This document shows positions 18,341 through 25,510 of a stretch of 64,000 bases of DNA, one piece after another. Position 1 is the first letter of the stretch. Every line of letters starts with the position of its first letter. The notes beneath the pieces were generated by a model. That model was not told where the DNA came from. It saw only the letters and a list, made by a program, of their open reading frames with translations, and made no database searches. Source of the stretch: Acidobacteriota bacterium (GTDB lineage: Bacteria; Acidobacteriota; Thermoanaerobaculia; Multivoradales; Multivoraceae); the NCBI GenBank assembly GCA_028875725.1, contig JAPPCR010000005.1:7501-71500 (forward strand). Reading direction: 5' to 3'. A program made the translations under genes and the position numbers.

Positions 18341-18626
18341 GTCCGGAGGGCCCTCTGCCTCCCGGAACCGTCGCCCGCTTCGGCTGGCCGCGCTTGCCGT
18401 GGTCCTGGCGGTCCTGCTCGCCAGCCTGGGCTGCGGCCTGAAGGGCGATCCCCTACCGCCGATCCGGCCGCCCGAGCCGGAAGCCGAAGCGGACACCGCC
18501 GCAGCCGAACCGGAAGAAGCGGAAAGCGCGGAGGACGCGGGCGAGGAACCCGAGACCGACGACGGCAACGGCGAGGAGGACGGCGACGACGAGGAGGACG
18601 GCGACGGCGCCCAGAGGCCACGATGA
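18330..18626 (+). CDS. lptM: LptM (YifL)-like outer-membrane lipoprotein with long acidic tail
   Basis: A small lipoprotein: basic N-terminus, hydrophobic stretch and lipobox LGCGLKGDPLPPIRPP. The sequence CGLKGxPLPP directly after the lipidated Cys is the hallmark of LptM/YifL, which assists LptD assembly in E. coli. In E. coli yifL also lies next to dapF, and here dapF follows with a 4-base overlap. Unusually, the mature protein continues into about 60 residues dominated by Glu, Asp and Ala. The ATG at 18330 overlaps the hslU stop; an in-frame ATG at 18315 is an alternative. Confidence 0.8.
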   Translation: MSSESGGPSASRNRRPLRLAALAVVLAVLLASLGCGLKGDPLPPIRPPEPEAEADTAAAEPEEAESAEDAGEEPETDDGNGEEDGDDEEDGDGAQRPR

Positions 18627-19447
18627 CCGAGCAGGACGGAACGCCGTTCCTCCTCGTGTCCGGCGCCGGCAACGACTTCATCGCCCTCGTCGAGCGACCG
18701 GCGCCGGCCCCTGAGACGATCAGGGCGTGGTGCCGGCGCGGAGTATCGGTCGGCGCCGACGGCCTGTTCACGCTGCATCGACTAGCCAGGGAGCGCTACG
18801 CCCTCGACTACGCGAACGCCGACGGCGCCCGCGCTGCACTGTGCCTGAACGCCGCCCGCTGCGCGGCCCGGCTCGCTTTCGAACAGGAACCGGACGCCCG
18901 GAGACTGACGATCGAGACCGGCGCCGGCGCCCTGGTCGCCGAGCCCGTCGACGGCAGACGCACCGCGGTCAGCGTGGCCGTTCCGGAAGCGGGCCAGGCG
19001 ATGACGCTGCACGCGAACGGCGAGGACCACCGGGGATGCCGGATCGACGCCGGCGTTCCCCACTTCGTCCTCCGGTGGCCGGGAGACCTGGACCAGGCGC
19101 CGGTGGCGTCGCTGGGCCCGGCCCTGCGCGCACACCCGGACCTCGGCCCGGAAGGCGCGAACGTCCACTTCGTCCGCCTCTACCCGCCCGGACGCCTCGG
19201 CATCCGGTCCTACGAGCGCGGCGTGGAAGCGGAGACCCTCGCCTGCGGCACCGGCGTCGTGGCGGCAGCCGCCTCCGCGATCGCCGAGGGCCGGCTCTCG
19301 CTGCCTGTTGCGGCCGCCACCCGGGGCGGCTTCGAACTGCAGCTCGAGGCCGCTCCGGACGGACCCGACGGCGCCGGCCGCTGGCGGCTGTCCGGGGACG
19401 CCAGGATCGTCGCCAGGGGCCGCATCGCCGCGTCCGCCGAGGCGTAA
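18623..19447 (+). CDS. dapF: Diaminopimelate epimerase
   Basis: Interconverts LL- and meso-diaminopimelate for lysine and peptidoglycan synthesis. The two catalytic cysteines are C74 (in NADGARAALCLNAARC) and C208 (ETLACGTG). SGAGNDFI near the N-terminus and ERGVEAETLACGTGVVA near the end are family-typical. The substrate-binding CGNG that normally begins at the first Cys reads CLNA here, a departure from the consensus. The ATG overlaps the lptM stop (ATGA). Length (274 aa) is normal. Function is probable but the changed motif deserves a check. Confidence 0.9.
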   Translation: MTEQDGTPFLLVSGAGNDFIALVERPAPAPETIRAWCRRGVSVGADGLFTLHRLARERYALDYANADGARAALCLNAARCAARLAFEQEPDARRLTIETGAGALVAEPVDGRRTAVSVAVPEAGQAMTLHANGEDHRGCRIDAGVPHFVLRWPGDLDQAPVASLGPALRAHPDLGPEGANVHFVRLYPPGRLGIRSYERGVEAETLACGTGVVAAAASAIAEGRLSLPVAAATRGGFELQLEAAPDGPDGAGRWRLSGDARIVARGRIAASAEA

Positions 19448-19471
19448 GAGCGGCTTGCTACCCTCCGCCCA

Positions 19472-20707
19472 ATGAGCAGCGGCTTTCCTCCCCCGGACGA
19501 GCAGATGGAACTGCTATTGCGCGGCGCGGTCGACGTGGTCGAAGAAGACGCCCTGCGGCAGCGGCTCGAGCAGTCCCGCAAGGAGAACCGTCCCCTGCTC
19601 ATCAAGACCGGCTTCGACCCCACCGCGCCGGACCTGCACCTCGGCCACGCCGTGCTGCTGCGGAAGATGGCCCACTTCCAGCAACTCGGGCACCGGGTCG
19701 TCTTCCTCGTCGGCGACTTCACCGCGATGATCGGCGACCCGACCGGCAAAAAGGCCACCCGACCCCAGCTTTCGCGCGACGAGGTCCTGGCCAACGCCGA
19801 GACCTACCAGGAACAGGCCTGGCAGGTCCTCGACCGGGAACGCACCGAGATCCAGCACAACAGCGAGTGGCTCGGAGCCCTGGGCGCCGAGGGCCTGGTC
19901 CGCCTGGCCGGCTCCTACACGCTGGCGCGGATGATGGAGCGGGAGGACTTCCGGGACCGCTTCGAGAAACACGAGCCGATCTCGATCCACGAGCTGCTCT
20001 ATCCCCTGACCCAGGGCTACGACTCCGTCGTCATGGAGGCCGACGTCGAACTCGGCGGCCACGACCAGTTGCTCAACCTCCTGGTGGGCCGCGACCTGAT
20101 GCGTGCCCGCGGCATGGAGCCCCAGATCGCGCTCACCGTGCCGCTCCTGGTCGGCACCGACGGCACCCAGAAGATGTCGAAGAGCCTGGGCAACGCGATC
20201 GCGTTCGAGGACTCGCCACGCGAGATGTTCGGCCGCACGATGTCGATCCCCGACGACCTGATGTGGGACTGGCGGCTGCTGCTCACCGACATGGACGAGA
20301 CCGAGATCGAGCGGCAGAAGGCCGACGCGGAGAGGGGGCGGGCCAGTCCACGCGACCTGAAGGCCGACCTCGCCCACGACCTCGTGAAGCGCTTCCACGG
20401 TCCCGAAGCCGCCGACGAGGCGCGCACCGAGTTCGACCGCATGTTCCGCAGCGGCGGCGTGCCCGACGAGATCGAAACCCGCGTCGTTCCGTCCGGCCAG
20501 GCGCTCTTCACCCTGATCGCCGACACCGGCCTCACGGGGAGCCGGGCCGAAGCCCGGCGCCTGATCCAGCAGGGAGCCGTCTCCCTCGACGGCGAGAAGA
20601 TCGGCGATCCCTACTTCACCCTGCCGGATGGAGCAAACGTGCTGCTGAAGGTGGGCAAGCGTCGCTTCCTGCAGGTTGTAGCCCTAGCCGCCGATGCCGC
20701 AGACTGA
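19472..20707 (+). CDS. tyrS: Tyrosyl-tRNA synthetase
   Basis: Class Ic aminoacyl-tRNA synthetase. It carries TGFDPTAPDLHLGHAV with HLGH at 56-59, KMSKS at 234-238 (DGTQKMSKSLGNAI), the tyrosine-pocket segment YDSVVMEADVELGGHDQ, and a C-terminal S4 RNA-binding domain (SRAEARRLIQQGAVSLDGEKI). The HLGH form and about 411-aa length match the TyrZ-like branch. It follows dapF after 24 bases and overlaps the next gene by 14 bases. Confidence 0.96.
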   Translation: MSSGFPPPDEQMELLLRGAVDVVEEDALRQRLEQSRKENRPLLIKTGFDPTAPDLHLGHAVLLRKMAHFQQLGHRVVFLVGDFTAMIGDPTGKKATRPQLSRDEVLANAETYQEQAWQVLDRERTEIQHNSEWLGALGAEGLVRLAGSYTLARMMEREDFRDRFEKHEPISIHELLYPLTQGYDSVVMEADVELGGHDQLLNLLVGRDLMRARGMEPQIALTVPLLVGTDGTQKMSKSLGNAIAFEDSPREMFGRTMSIPDDLMWDWRLLLTDMDETEIERQKADAERGRASPRDLKADLAHDLVKRFHGPEAADEARTEFDRMFRSGGVPDEIETRVVPSGQALFTLIADTGLTGSRAEARRLIQQGAVSLDGEKIGDPYFTLPDGANVLLKVGKRRFLQVVALAADAAD

Positions 20708-21002
20708 GCGTCACCCGGAACTGCAAGCGCACCCCCTCGGCGACGAGGAACTGCCGCCGCTGCAGGTCGGAGTACGCATTCTCCTGTTCGCCCTAGGCAC
20801 CTTTCTCGTCCTCTTCGGTCTCATCTTCGGCCCGCTGCCCCTGATACCCGCCATCGTTCTCGTGCCCGCGGGTGTGGCTCTGCTGTCACTAGCCAGCAAC
20901 CGGTTGAACCTCCGGCTCAGAGCCTTCATCATGCGCCGCTGGCCCAACGCGTGGCATCGGATCCAGCGCGTCCGTGCCTGGCTGCACCGCCGCCTGAGCT
21001 GA
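20694..21002 (+). CDS. Small membrane protein
   Basis: A 102-aa protein with one long or two closely spaced hydrophobic segments at about 26-67 (VRILLFALGTFLVLFGLI, then PLIPAIVLVPAGVALLSLAS), followed by a basic amphipathic tail (RRWPNAWHRIQRVRAWLHRR). It resembles small putative transmembrane proteins of the PGPGW type in having a Pro/Gly-rich turn between the helices. Its ATG overlaps the tyrS 3' end by 14 bases and it closes the plus-strand operon. No function can be assigned. Confidence 0.65.
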   Translation: MPQTERHPELQAHPLGDEELPPLQVGVRILLFALGTFLVLFGLIFGPLPLIPAIVLVPAGVALLSLASNRLNLRLRAFIMRRWPNAWHRIQRVRAWLHRRLS

Positions 21003-21085
21003 CGTCCCCTTCTGGCCAACCCGGCAAACGCGCCAACCCGGACCGCACAACGACAGTGCTCAGCCTGGTCAGGGTCTAAGCAGGA

Positions 21086-21099
21086 CCGCTCCCGAGCGG
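21086..21099 (+). terminator. Possible hairpin terminator after the tyrS operon
   Basis: CCGCT (21086-21090) pairs with AGCGG (21095-21099) around a 4-base loop, about 85 bases after the last plus-strand gene. There is no following T-run, so intrinsic termination is uncertain; such T-poor hairpins are common in GC-rich genomes. Confidence 0.25.
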
Positions 21100-21294
21100 G
21101 GGCGAAGCGAGCGATACACGCCGTCACTTCCCTAGTGGTTCCTCGCCCTCGCGGAGCCAGAGGCGTTGAACTGACGCCGATGAAGCTCAAGAAGCGGGTC
21201 TACATCGCGCGCGGGGAGCCTCTGGGGTTGTACGACAAGTCTCTCGGCTCAGAGATTGCGTAGGCGTGGAAGTGTGGGCCAGGCTTCTCGACCT

Positions 21295-21648
21295 CTACAA
21301 CGCAACTAAGCACCAGGGGAACCGTCCGATCAGAGAGCCTGTGCGGGACTGATTGGGATTAAGAGTAGGTGCCGCCTGTTCCGTGCAGAGGCTCGTTCGG
21401 CAGCGCACCCACACCGGCTCGCAGAGCGGCAGGGCTTCGTGCGCCTTCTGCCACTTCTCGATCGTCTGGCCGGTGACCTCGAGCACGCTTGCCAGGTCTC
21501 TCGACCGCGAAGCGGCCTCTTCTTGAGGTGGTTGCACTGCACCGGCCTCAGTCCCTAGCGCCAAGCCCGTGAGCAGAGGGATGGGGATCTTGTTCGTGGT
21601 TGCCGATGCTCCTTGGATGTGACCTCTTTGTCCGTGCACGATGAACAC
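21295..21648 (-). CDS. Doubtful small exported-type ORF downstream of the PDZ pseudogene
   Basis: An open frame of 117 codons from a GTG at 21648, lying in the same orientation just downstream of the frameshifted PDZ gene. The first 17 residues look random. From residue 18 the sequence NKIPIPLLTGLALGTEAGAV resembles a short signal peptide, and AAGGAG stands 11 bases before the ACG codon at 21597, where an ATG would be expected. It may therefore be a gene whose start codon has decayed. The rest contains SRDLASVLEVTGQTIEKWQ and three Cys. No family recognised; it could equally be a chance frame. Confidence 0.2.
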   Translation of the reverse strand: MFIVHGQRGHIQGASATTNKIPIPLLTGLALGTEAGAVQPPQEEAASRSRDLASVLEVTGQTIEKWQKAHEALPLCEPVWVRCRTSLCTEQAAPTLNPNQSRTGSLIGRFPWCLVAL

Positions 21649-21808
21649 GGCCGCTTCCTGCGGCTAGAACGTGCACGAACTCCTTTCGCGGCTCTTCAAA
21701 CCCACCTCCAAACGCAAACGGCCGCGCCTTTCCAAGGGAAGGCGTGTGAGCAGGCTCTCGGATCGTCAACTTGCCGCCGCCGGCGTGGGCCGTGACGAAT
21801 CTGACGCG

Positions 21809-22241
21809 TCAGGGCGGCAGGTCCTCGATTCCATTGGTCAGCGCAGAGTCCGCGCAGGGCAGCGCCGCTTCATTCTTCGCCGCTAGGTCTTTCGGGGGCT
21901 CTACAGGCACCACGACCGCGGAGAGGTTCCTTCCTTCGCGTCGGAAGGCAAGCTCGACCGGAACCCCTACCCTTACCGTGCGCCGCGCGGTGTCGAGCGC
22001 CTCGCGATGTGACGCGAATCGCACCTCGGTTCCCGAGATCATCGTCAGGACATCAAACTCCATGATGCCGGCTGTTTCAGCAAGGACTATCCGGCACCAC
22101 GTACGCGACGGTAAGCAGCCCCGAGGTCGGATCGACGTGGAACCCGAACCCCAGGTAACCCGGCTTCTCGGATGCCCCGACAGCCTGTGCCACAAGGCAC
22201 AGACCGAGAGTCAGAACAAGACCAGTCAAGCGCTTCCGCAT
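21809..22241 (-). pseudogene. Secreted PDZ-domain protein, disrupted by a single-base frameshift
   Basis: The ATG at 22241 follows AAAGGAG and opens a signal peptide (MRKRLTGLVLTLGLCLVAQA), then KPGYLGFGFHVDP and LLTVAYVVPDSP. That frame stops at 22077-22079. An overlapping frame continues exactly where the first leaves off: AETAGIMEFDVLTMISGTEV, then GVPVELAFRREGRNLSAVVV, ending at 21809. Joined, these give a 143-aa protein with one PDZ domain (VVPDSPAE-x-AGI-x-x-x-DVL is the usual carboxylate-loop region). The span is 433 bases (3n+1). One extra base, most simply one of the two As at 22082-22083, explains it. It is either a true pseudogene or a sequencing error. Confidence 0.75.
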
Positions 22242-22253
22242 CGAATTTCTCCT

Positions 22254-24500
22254 TTACTGATCTATTTGGTTTTCTGCCCATGGCACGACGGTGGCCGGTA
22301 TACATGCCTCACGGTCAGACGGACACCACTGGTACGTTCCGGGGGACAGATCGCGGACGACGATCTCGTCGCCATCATCCACGACGGCACTAGTGAGGCT
22401 CCTGAGCCGATCCAGTTCGATTCCGACTCCCGAATCGGTAAGGAGTCGGCCACCCAATGGTCGCCTCGGTAGCCGGAGATCACCTCTGATCTGGTCCAGC
22501 TTCACGGTGATCACGCCGCCAGTCACCTCCTGCCGCACACCTGTCGCGCCAAACTCGTTTGACCAAACGAAGATATCCACCGTCGAAGTCGGAGCAGGAA
22601 GCCAGAACACACCTTGTCCGTCCAAGGACATCGGCGACTTCCCAGCTACGGCCGATCCGGACCGAACCCACACCGCCGCTCTTCTTATCGGAGCACTGCC
22701 TGAATGGACCGCCACCCGGACCTCTTGCTGCTCTCGTAGGCGCAACTCCACTTCGGGAGCCGTGAGACCCTCGTCGACGCGGAACTGTACATTGCCGGAC
22801 GCGAGCATCACTTCCCCTCGCCTTGACACCTCGGCAGATGCCAAGAAGTTCCCGGCGGGCAGCCCCTCGACTGAGAAACCACCGGATTCCTCCGATCGCG
22901 TCACCCAAGGCCCGATGCCGAGGTCTCCCTCTTCAAATGTCCTCTGCGTACGCCTGATCCTTACCTGGACACCCTCGACTCCGCGGAGAACATCTTCCTC
23001 GAGGGCGACAACGCGACCGTTCACTCGACCTGCTGGTAGATCGATGTCGATGCGGGCAACGCCGTCGTCATCCGCTTTGGCCTCGATGAATCCGACGTGC
23101 TCGACAGTCGCCGCGTCGAGTCCCTGCCAACCTCGTTCCCACGGCCCCTCGCAGGGGTCGCACTGCGGCTCAGCCGTAAGCTCCAGCCACCAGTCGCTCT
23201 CTCGAGGCAAAAACCCTTGGAAGACGCCATCTTCCCGACTCCGCATCGCCACTCGCTCGACACCGGACATGCCCCCGAACCACAGCATGGCACCTTCCAC
23301 CGGGTCACCACCACGGCGTAGGATGCCGTCGACGGGTAGCAACTCGAGTTCCAGGACGGTGTAGTCCATCCCAAGGAACCTGATCAGCTCCTTGTGGTAG
23401 CGGTCCCCCTGTTGGTTCGACACTTCAAGTTCGTAGTACCCCTGCGGCAAGCCAGCCCAGATGAAGAGGCCGCCTTCGGATAACTCCCCTCCAACAGGAG
23501 TACCGTAACTTGCGACTTCGTCCTCATCATCCAACTCAACAGGCACAGCGTTTACGGCAAGGCCAGTCAGTGCGCCTCCCTGCTTGCCCCTGAGTTCGAC
23601 AGTCAAACGGTTCAGGGCCGAACCCTGCAGGTCGCCCAAGTCGATCCAATCCCCAAGAGACTCGATGTGAACTGGCCACCGGTCCAGTGGCGAATCCACG
23701 AGCCTCAAAGAGAATCGCCCAGGAGAGAGCCCCTCGAACAAGAACGAACCATCTGCCGAATCGGTCCACGTTGCCACCGGAATGCGCCCGTCATCCGCGG
23801 CCAAGTAGACCGCCGACGCCGGAGAGCCGGCCACCCGACCAATGACTGTCGTGCCGATCCTCGGTTCGTCCAACTCGAAGGTCAGATCCTCGGAGTTATC
23901 CGTGACGGTCGTCGTCCACGCCTGGAACGGACCCATCCAAACACGAAGGGTCACTGTCTCACCCGCGGCAAACGGACACGTGACGAGCAACTCCCTCCCG
24001 CCCTCCGTCCACTCACCATCGCACGGGCCACGGTAGAGGCCGGGTGGCAGCCACCTTCCTGGCGTCCACACCCGACCAAGGACGTAGAGATTCTCGCGAG
24101 CAAGCCGCTCCAATGCCCGTTGTGAACTGCGGACCCGTAGGACGATCCTGCGCTCTGGAACCAGGAATAGTGGGTCCAGCGCACCTCCGGGCGGCACATA
24201 CACCGATGGGGACCAAGCCCCTGGGGCTGTCGCCCGAACTACCACGCCGACCTCTGAAGCGGGAACCTCGACCCTGAATCCTTCCAACGCCAACCCGTAA
24301 GCGGATTCCCATGAAGCGATCACTTCGCGGGTGATCGGGTCGAGTACCTGGAACGTCGCCGACTGCAAGTCCGCCAACTCCCGGCTAGCAACCCCGGCGA
24401 CCTTCAACTCGATCTGCGCCAGAGTCGGAGACGATGACCAGAAGAGCGGGATCAAGCAAAACGCGGCCAGTGCGGCAGGTCCTGCAGCTCGGTACTGCAT
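22254..24500 (-). CDS. Exported multi-domain protein with carboxypeptidase-regulatory-like beta-sandwich repeats
   Basis: About 748 aa. The signal peptide is AALAAFCLIPLFWSSSPTLAQ. The mature protein is a series of beta-rich, Ig-like or CarboxypepD_reg-like modules, recognisable by repeated DGSFLFEGLSPGRFSLRL, GGLFIWAGLPQGYYELEV and GGFSVEGLPAGNFLASAEV units. No catalytic motif is visible. Such modules usually mediate binding or form scaffolds on secreted and surface proteins. The frame extends to an ATG at 24638, but that N-terminal part is an out-of-frame reading of the preceding small gene; the ATG at 24500 before the signal peptide is chosen. It lies 14 bases after the upstream peptide gene and 12 bases before the PDZ pseudogene, so one transcript is likely. 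Confidence 0.75.
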   Translation of the reverse strand: MQYRAAGPAALAAFCLIPLFWSSSPTLAQIELKVAGVASRELADLQSATFQVLDPITREVIASWESAYGLALEGFRVEVPASEVGVVVRATAPGAWSPSVYVPPGGALDPLFLVPERRIVLRVRSSQRALERLARENLYVLGRVWTPGRWLPPGLYRGPCDGEWTEGGRELLVTCPFAAGETVTLRVWMGPFQAWTTTVTDNSEDLTFELDEPRIGTTVIGRVAGSPASAVYLAADDGRIPVATWTDSADGSFLFEGLSPGRFSLRLVDSPLDRWPVHIESLGDWIDLGDLQGSALNRLTVELRGKQGGALTGLAVNAVPVELDDEDEVASYGTPVGGELSEGGLFIWAGLPQGYYELEVSNQQGDRYHKELIRFLGMDYTVLELELLPVDGILRRGGDPVEGAMLWFGGMSGVERVAMRSREDGVFQGFLPRESDWWLELTAEPQCDPCEGPWERGWQGLDAATVEHVGFIEAKADDDGVARIDIDLPAGRVNGRVVALEEDVLRGVEGVQVRIRRTQRTFEEGDLGIGPWVTRSEESGGFSVEGLPAGNFLASAEVSRRGEVMLASGNVQFRVDEGLTAPEVELRLREQQEVRVAVHSGSAPIRRAAVWVRSGSAVAGKSPMSLDGQGVFWLPAPTSTVDIFVWSNEFGATGVRQEVTGGVITVKLDQIRGDLRLPRRPLGGRLLTDSGVGIELDRLRSLTSAVVDDGDEIVVRDLSPGTYQWCPSDREACIPATVVPWAENQIDQ

Positions 24501-24514
24501 TTCGGGCGCAACCT

Positions 24515-24826
24515 TCACATTTCGAGTGGGCCGAAGTCTCCACATGCTCCGGTGATGGTCTCGCAGGTTGTGGTCGTCGTGCACACTATCCGCGGGACGA
24601 GGAAACCGGCGACCATCATCCAACCCTTGATCTCGCACTCCTTGTCGACCCGTTCCATGCAGCTAGCTTGGCCCGCTACAGTCGAACCTTGTGAGCATCC
24701 ATTCTCGTTGCATTCGGCGTTGCATTCACTTCCAACGGCTGGCTGCGTAGGCACCAGGAGCCCAAAGAACAGGATGGCCAATGCTGCGTCACGTACTGGC
24801 GTGGACCTCTTGAAGAACGCCCGCAT
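24515..24826 (-). CDS. Small secreted 8-cysteine protein, copy 2
   Basis: A 103-aa protein with a signal peptide (MRAFFKRSTPVRDAALAILF..., cleavage near AVGS). Its mature part of about 70 residues has 8 cysteines spaced C-x3-C-x4-C-x11-C-x7-C-x17-C-x5-C-x6-C and ends in CTTTTTCETITGACGDFG. It is a tandem paralogue of 24895-25188. The main difference is a longer, hydrophobic fifth loop (KGWMMVAGFLVPRIV). An even Cys count and export suggest a disulfide-stabilised extracellular peptide. No family is recognised, so function is unknown. The ATG at 24826 matches the start of the paralogue. Confidence 0.7.
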   Translation of the reverse strand: MRAFFKRSTPVRDAALAILFFGLLVPTQPAVGSECNAECNENGCSQGSTVAGQASCMERVDKECEIKGWMMVAGFLVPRIVCTTTTTCETITGACGDFGPLEM

Positions 24827-24894
24827 GGTGGAAGCCCCTTCCTCTCGAGTTGACCGTCGATGGCGTCTCCGCGCTACTTCGGTTCCCGCGAAAG

Positions 24895-25188
24895 TCACAT
24901 TTCGAGTGGGCCAAAGTCCCCACATGCCCCGGTGATCGTATCGCAGGTTGTGGTCGTCGTGCATACCGGCCCAGGCTTCTCTGGATCGTCGACACATACC
25001 TTCCTGGATGTCGTCCTGCAGCCGCCTTGGCCCGTTACGGTTGAACCTGCTGACGTGCATCCACGCTCGTTGCATTCGTAGGAGCAGTCTCCTGCAACGG
25101 CGATCTGGGTGGGCACCAAGAGCCCAAAGAATAGGATGGCCAAGGCCGCGTCACGCAGCGGCGTGGACCTCTTGAAGAACACCCGCAT
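24895..25188 (-). CDS. Small secreted 8-cysteine protein, copy 1
   Basis: A 97-aa protein with a signal peptide (MRVFFKRSTPLRDAALAILF..., cleavage near AVAG). The mature region has cysteines spaced C-x3-C-x4-C-x12-C-x7-C-x10-C-x5-C-x6-C and the same terminal CTTTTTCDTITGACGDFG as the downstream copy. Signal peptide and C-terminus are almost identical between copies while the middle has diverged, including NERGC and DDPEKPGPVC here. It is the first gene of the cluster. GGGAGG lies about 9 bases before the ATG, and an inverted repeat lies further upstream (25215-25259). Function unknown. Confidence 0.7.
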   Translation of the reverse strand: MRVFFKRSTPLRDAALAILFFGLLVPTQIAVAGDCSYECNERGCTSAGSTVTGQGGCRTTSRKVCVDDPEKPGPVCTTTTTCDTITGACGDFGPLEM

Positions 25189-25214
25189 GGTCGAAAGCCT
25201 CCCTCTTGTGGATG

Positions 25215-25259
25215 CTACAGCCCGTCGCCGACGGCTCATCCGCAACGATCCGGCTGTAG
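25215..25259. promoter_or_regulatory. Nested inverted repeat upstream of the 8-Cys peptide cluster
   Basis: CTACAGCC (25215-25222) and GGCTGTAG (25252-25259) are perfect 8-base inverted arms. Between them CCGTC (25222-25226) and GACGG (25230-25234) form an inner hairpin. It lies 27-71 bases before the ATG of the first peptide gene, so it could be an operator or a leader structure. No clear -35/-10 pair was identified near it. Confidence 0.35.
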
Positions 25260-25510
25260 ACTGGGGTGAACCTACTCCATGCCAAGACCACCGGTCACCC
25301 CCAATTTGCAGGTGGTCATTCGTAGGGGTCTGGGCATGAACGCCGAGGTGTTTCCGTCAGCGCGTCGTCGTTCTTCGCACAGCGGACACTTCGCCGTACT
25401 TGGAGCGGGAAGAAGTGAGTGCCCACTCCCCATTACCCGACCGAGCGCCCCAAGGTCCGCTGGGAGCCCTCCCCCTGAGCCCCTCCGCGGGCGGGTGCGC
25501 ACCGACGCCG
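25260..25510. other. Intergenic stretch without a recognised feature
   Basis: Lies between the Cys-rich cluster promoter region and the 3' end of the transporter gene; both genes are read on the minus strand. Several short frames exist, but they have no start signals or protein-like composition. A small GAGT/ACTC hairpin occurs near 25424-25435 but has no T-run. Confidence 0.4.

Larger units (their letters stand above)
21003..21808. other. Region with no confident gene; possible decayed coding sequence
   Basis: About 800 bases between the tyrS operon and the Cys-rich/PDZ cluster. On the plus strand, 21180-21263 encodes a 27-residue peptide (MKLKKRVYIARG...), stopped by TAG. Another frame resumes at 21266-21352 with a protein-like stretch (VEVWARLLDLYNATKHQG...). 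Together they look like a small gene broken by a frameshift, with no family recognised. On the minus strand a weak reading frame is listed separately. Composition is visibly less GC-biased than the neighbouring housekeeping genes. No tRNA, IS end or attachment site was found. Confidence 0.5.
24515..25188 (-). repeat. Tandem gene duplication (two 8-Cys peptide genes)
   Basis: The nucleotide sequences of 24515-24826 and 24895-25188 align along their lengths, most closely over the signal-peptide and C-terminal codons. For example, CGCAGGTTGTGGTCGTCGTG occurs in both. The central part differs in length and sequence, as expected for an older duplication with selection or relaxed constraint on the middle loop. 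The 68 bases between the copies contain no gene. Confidence 0.8.

Noticed and set aside
21671..21886. GTG-started basic 71-aa frame with LSDRQLAAAGV, faintly like DUF1127 proteins
   Set aside because: No ribosome-binding site, overlaps the PDZ pseudogene antisense, and the resemblance covers only about ten residues.
24501..24638. N-terminal extension of the 748-aa exported protein
   Set aside because: It is an out-of-frame reading of the end of the 8-Cys gene; the signal peptide starts at 24500.
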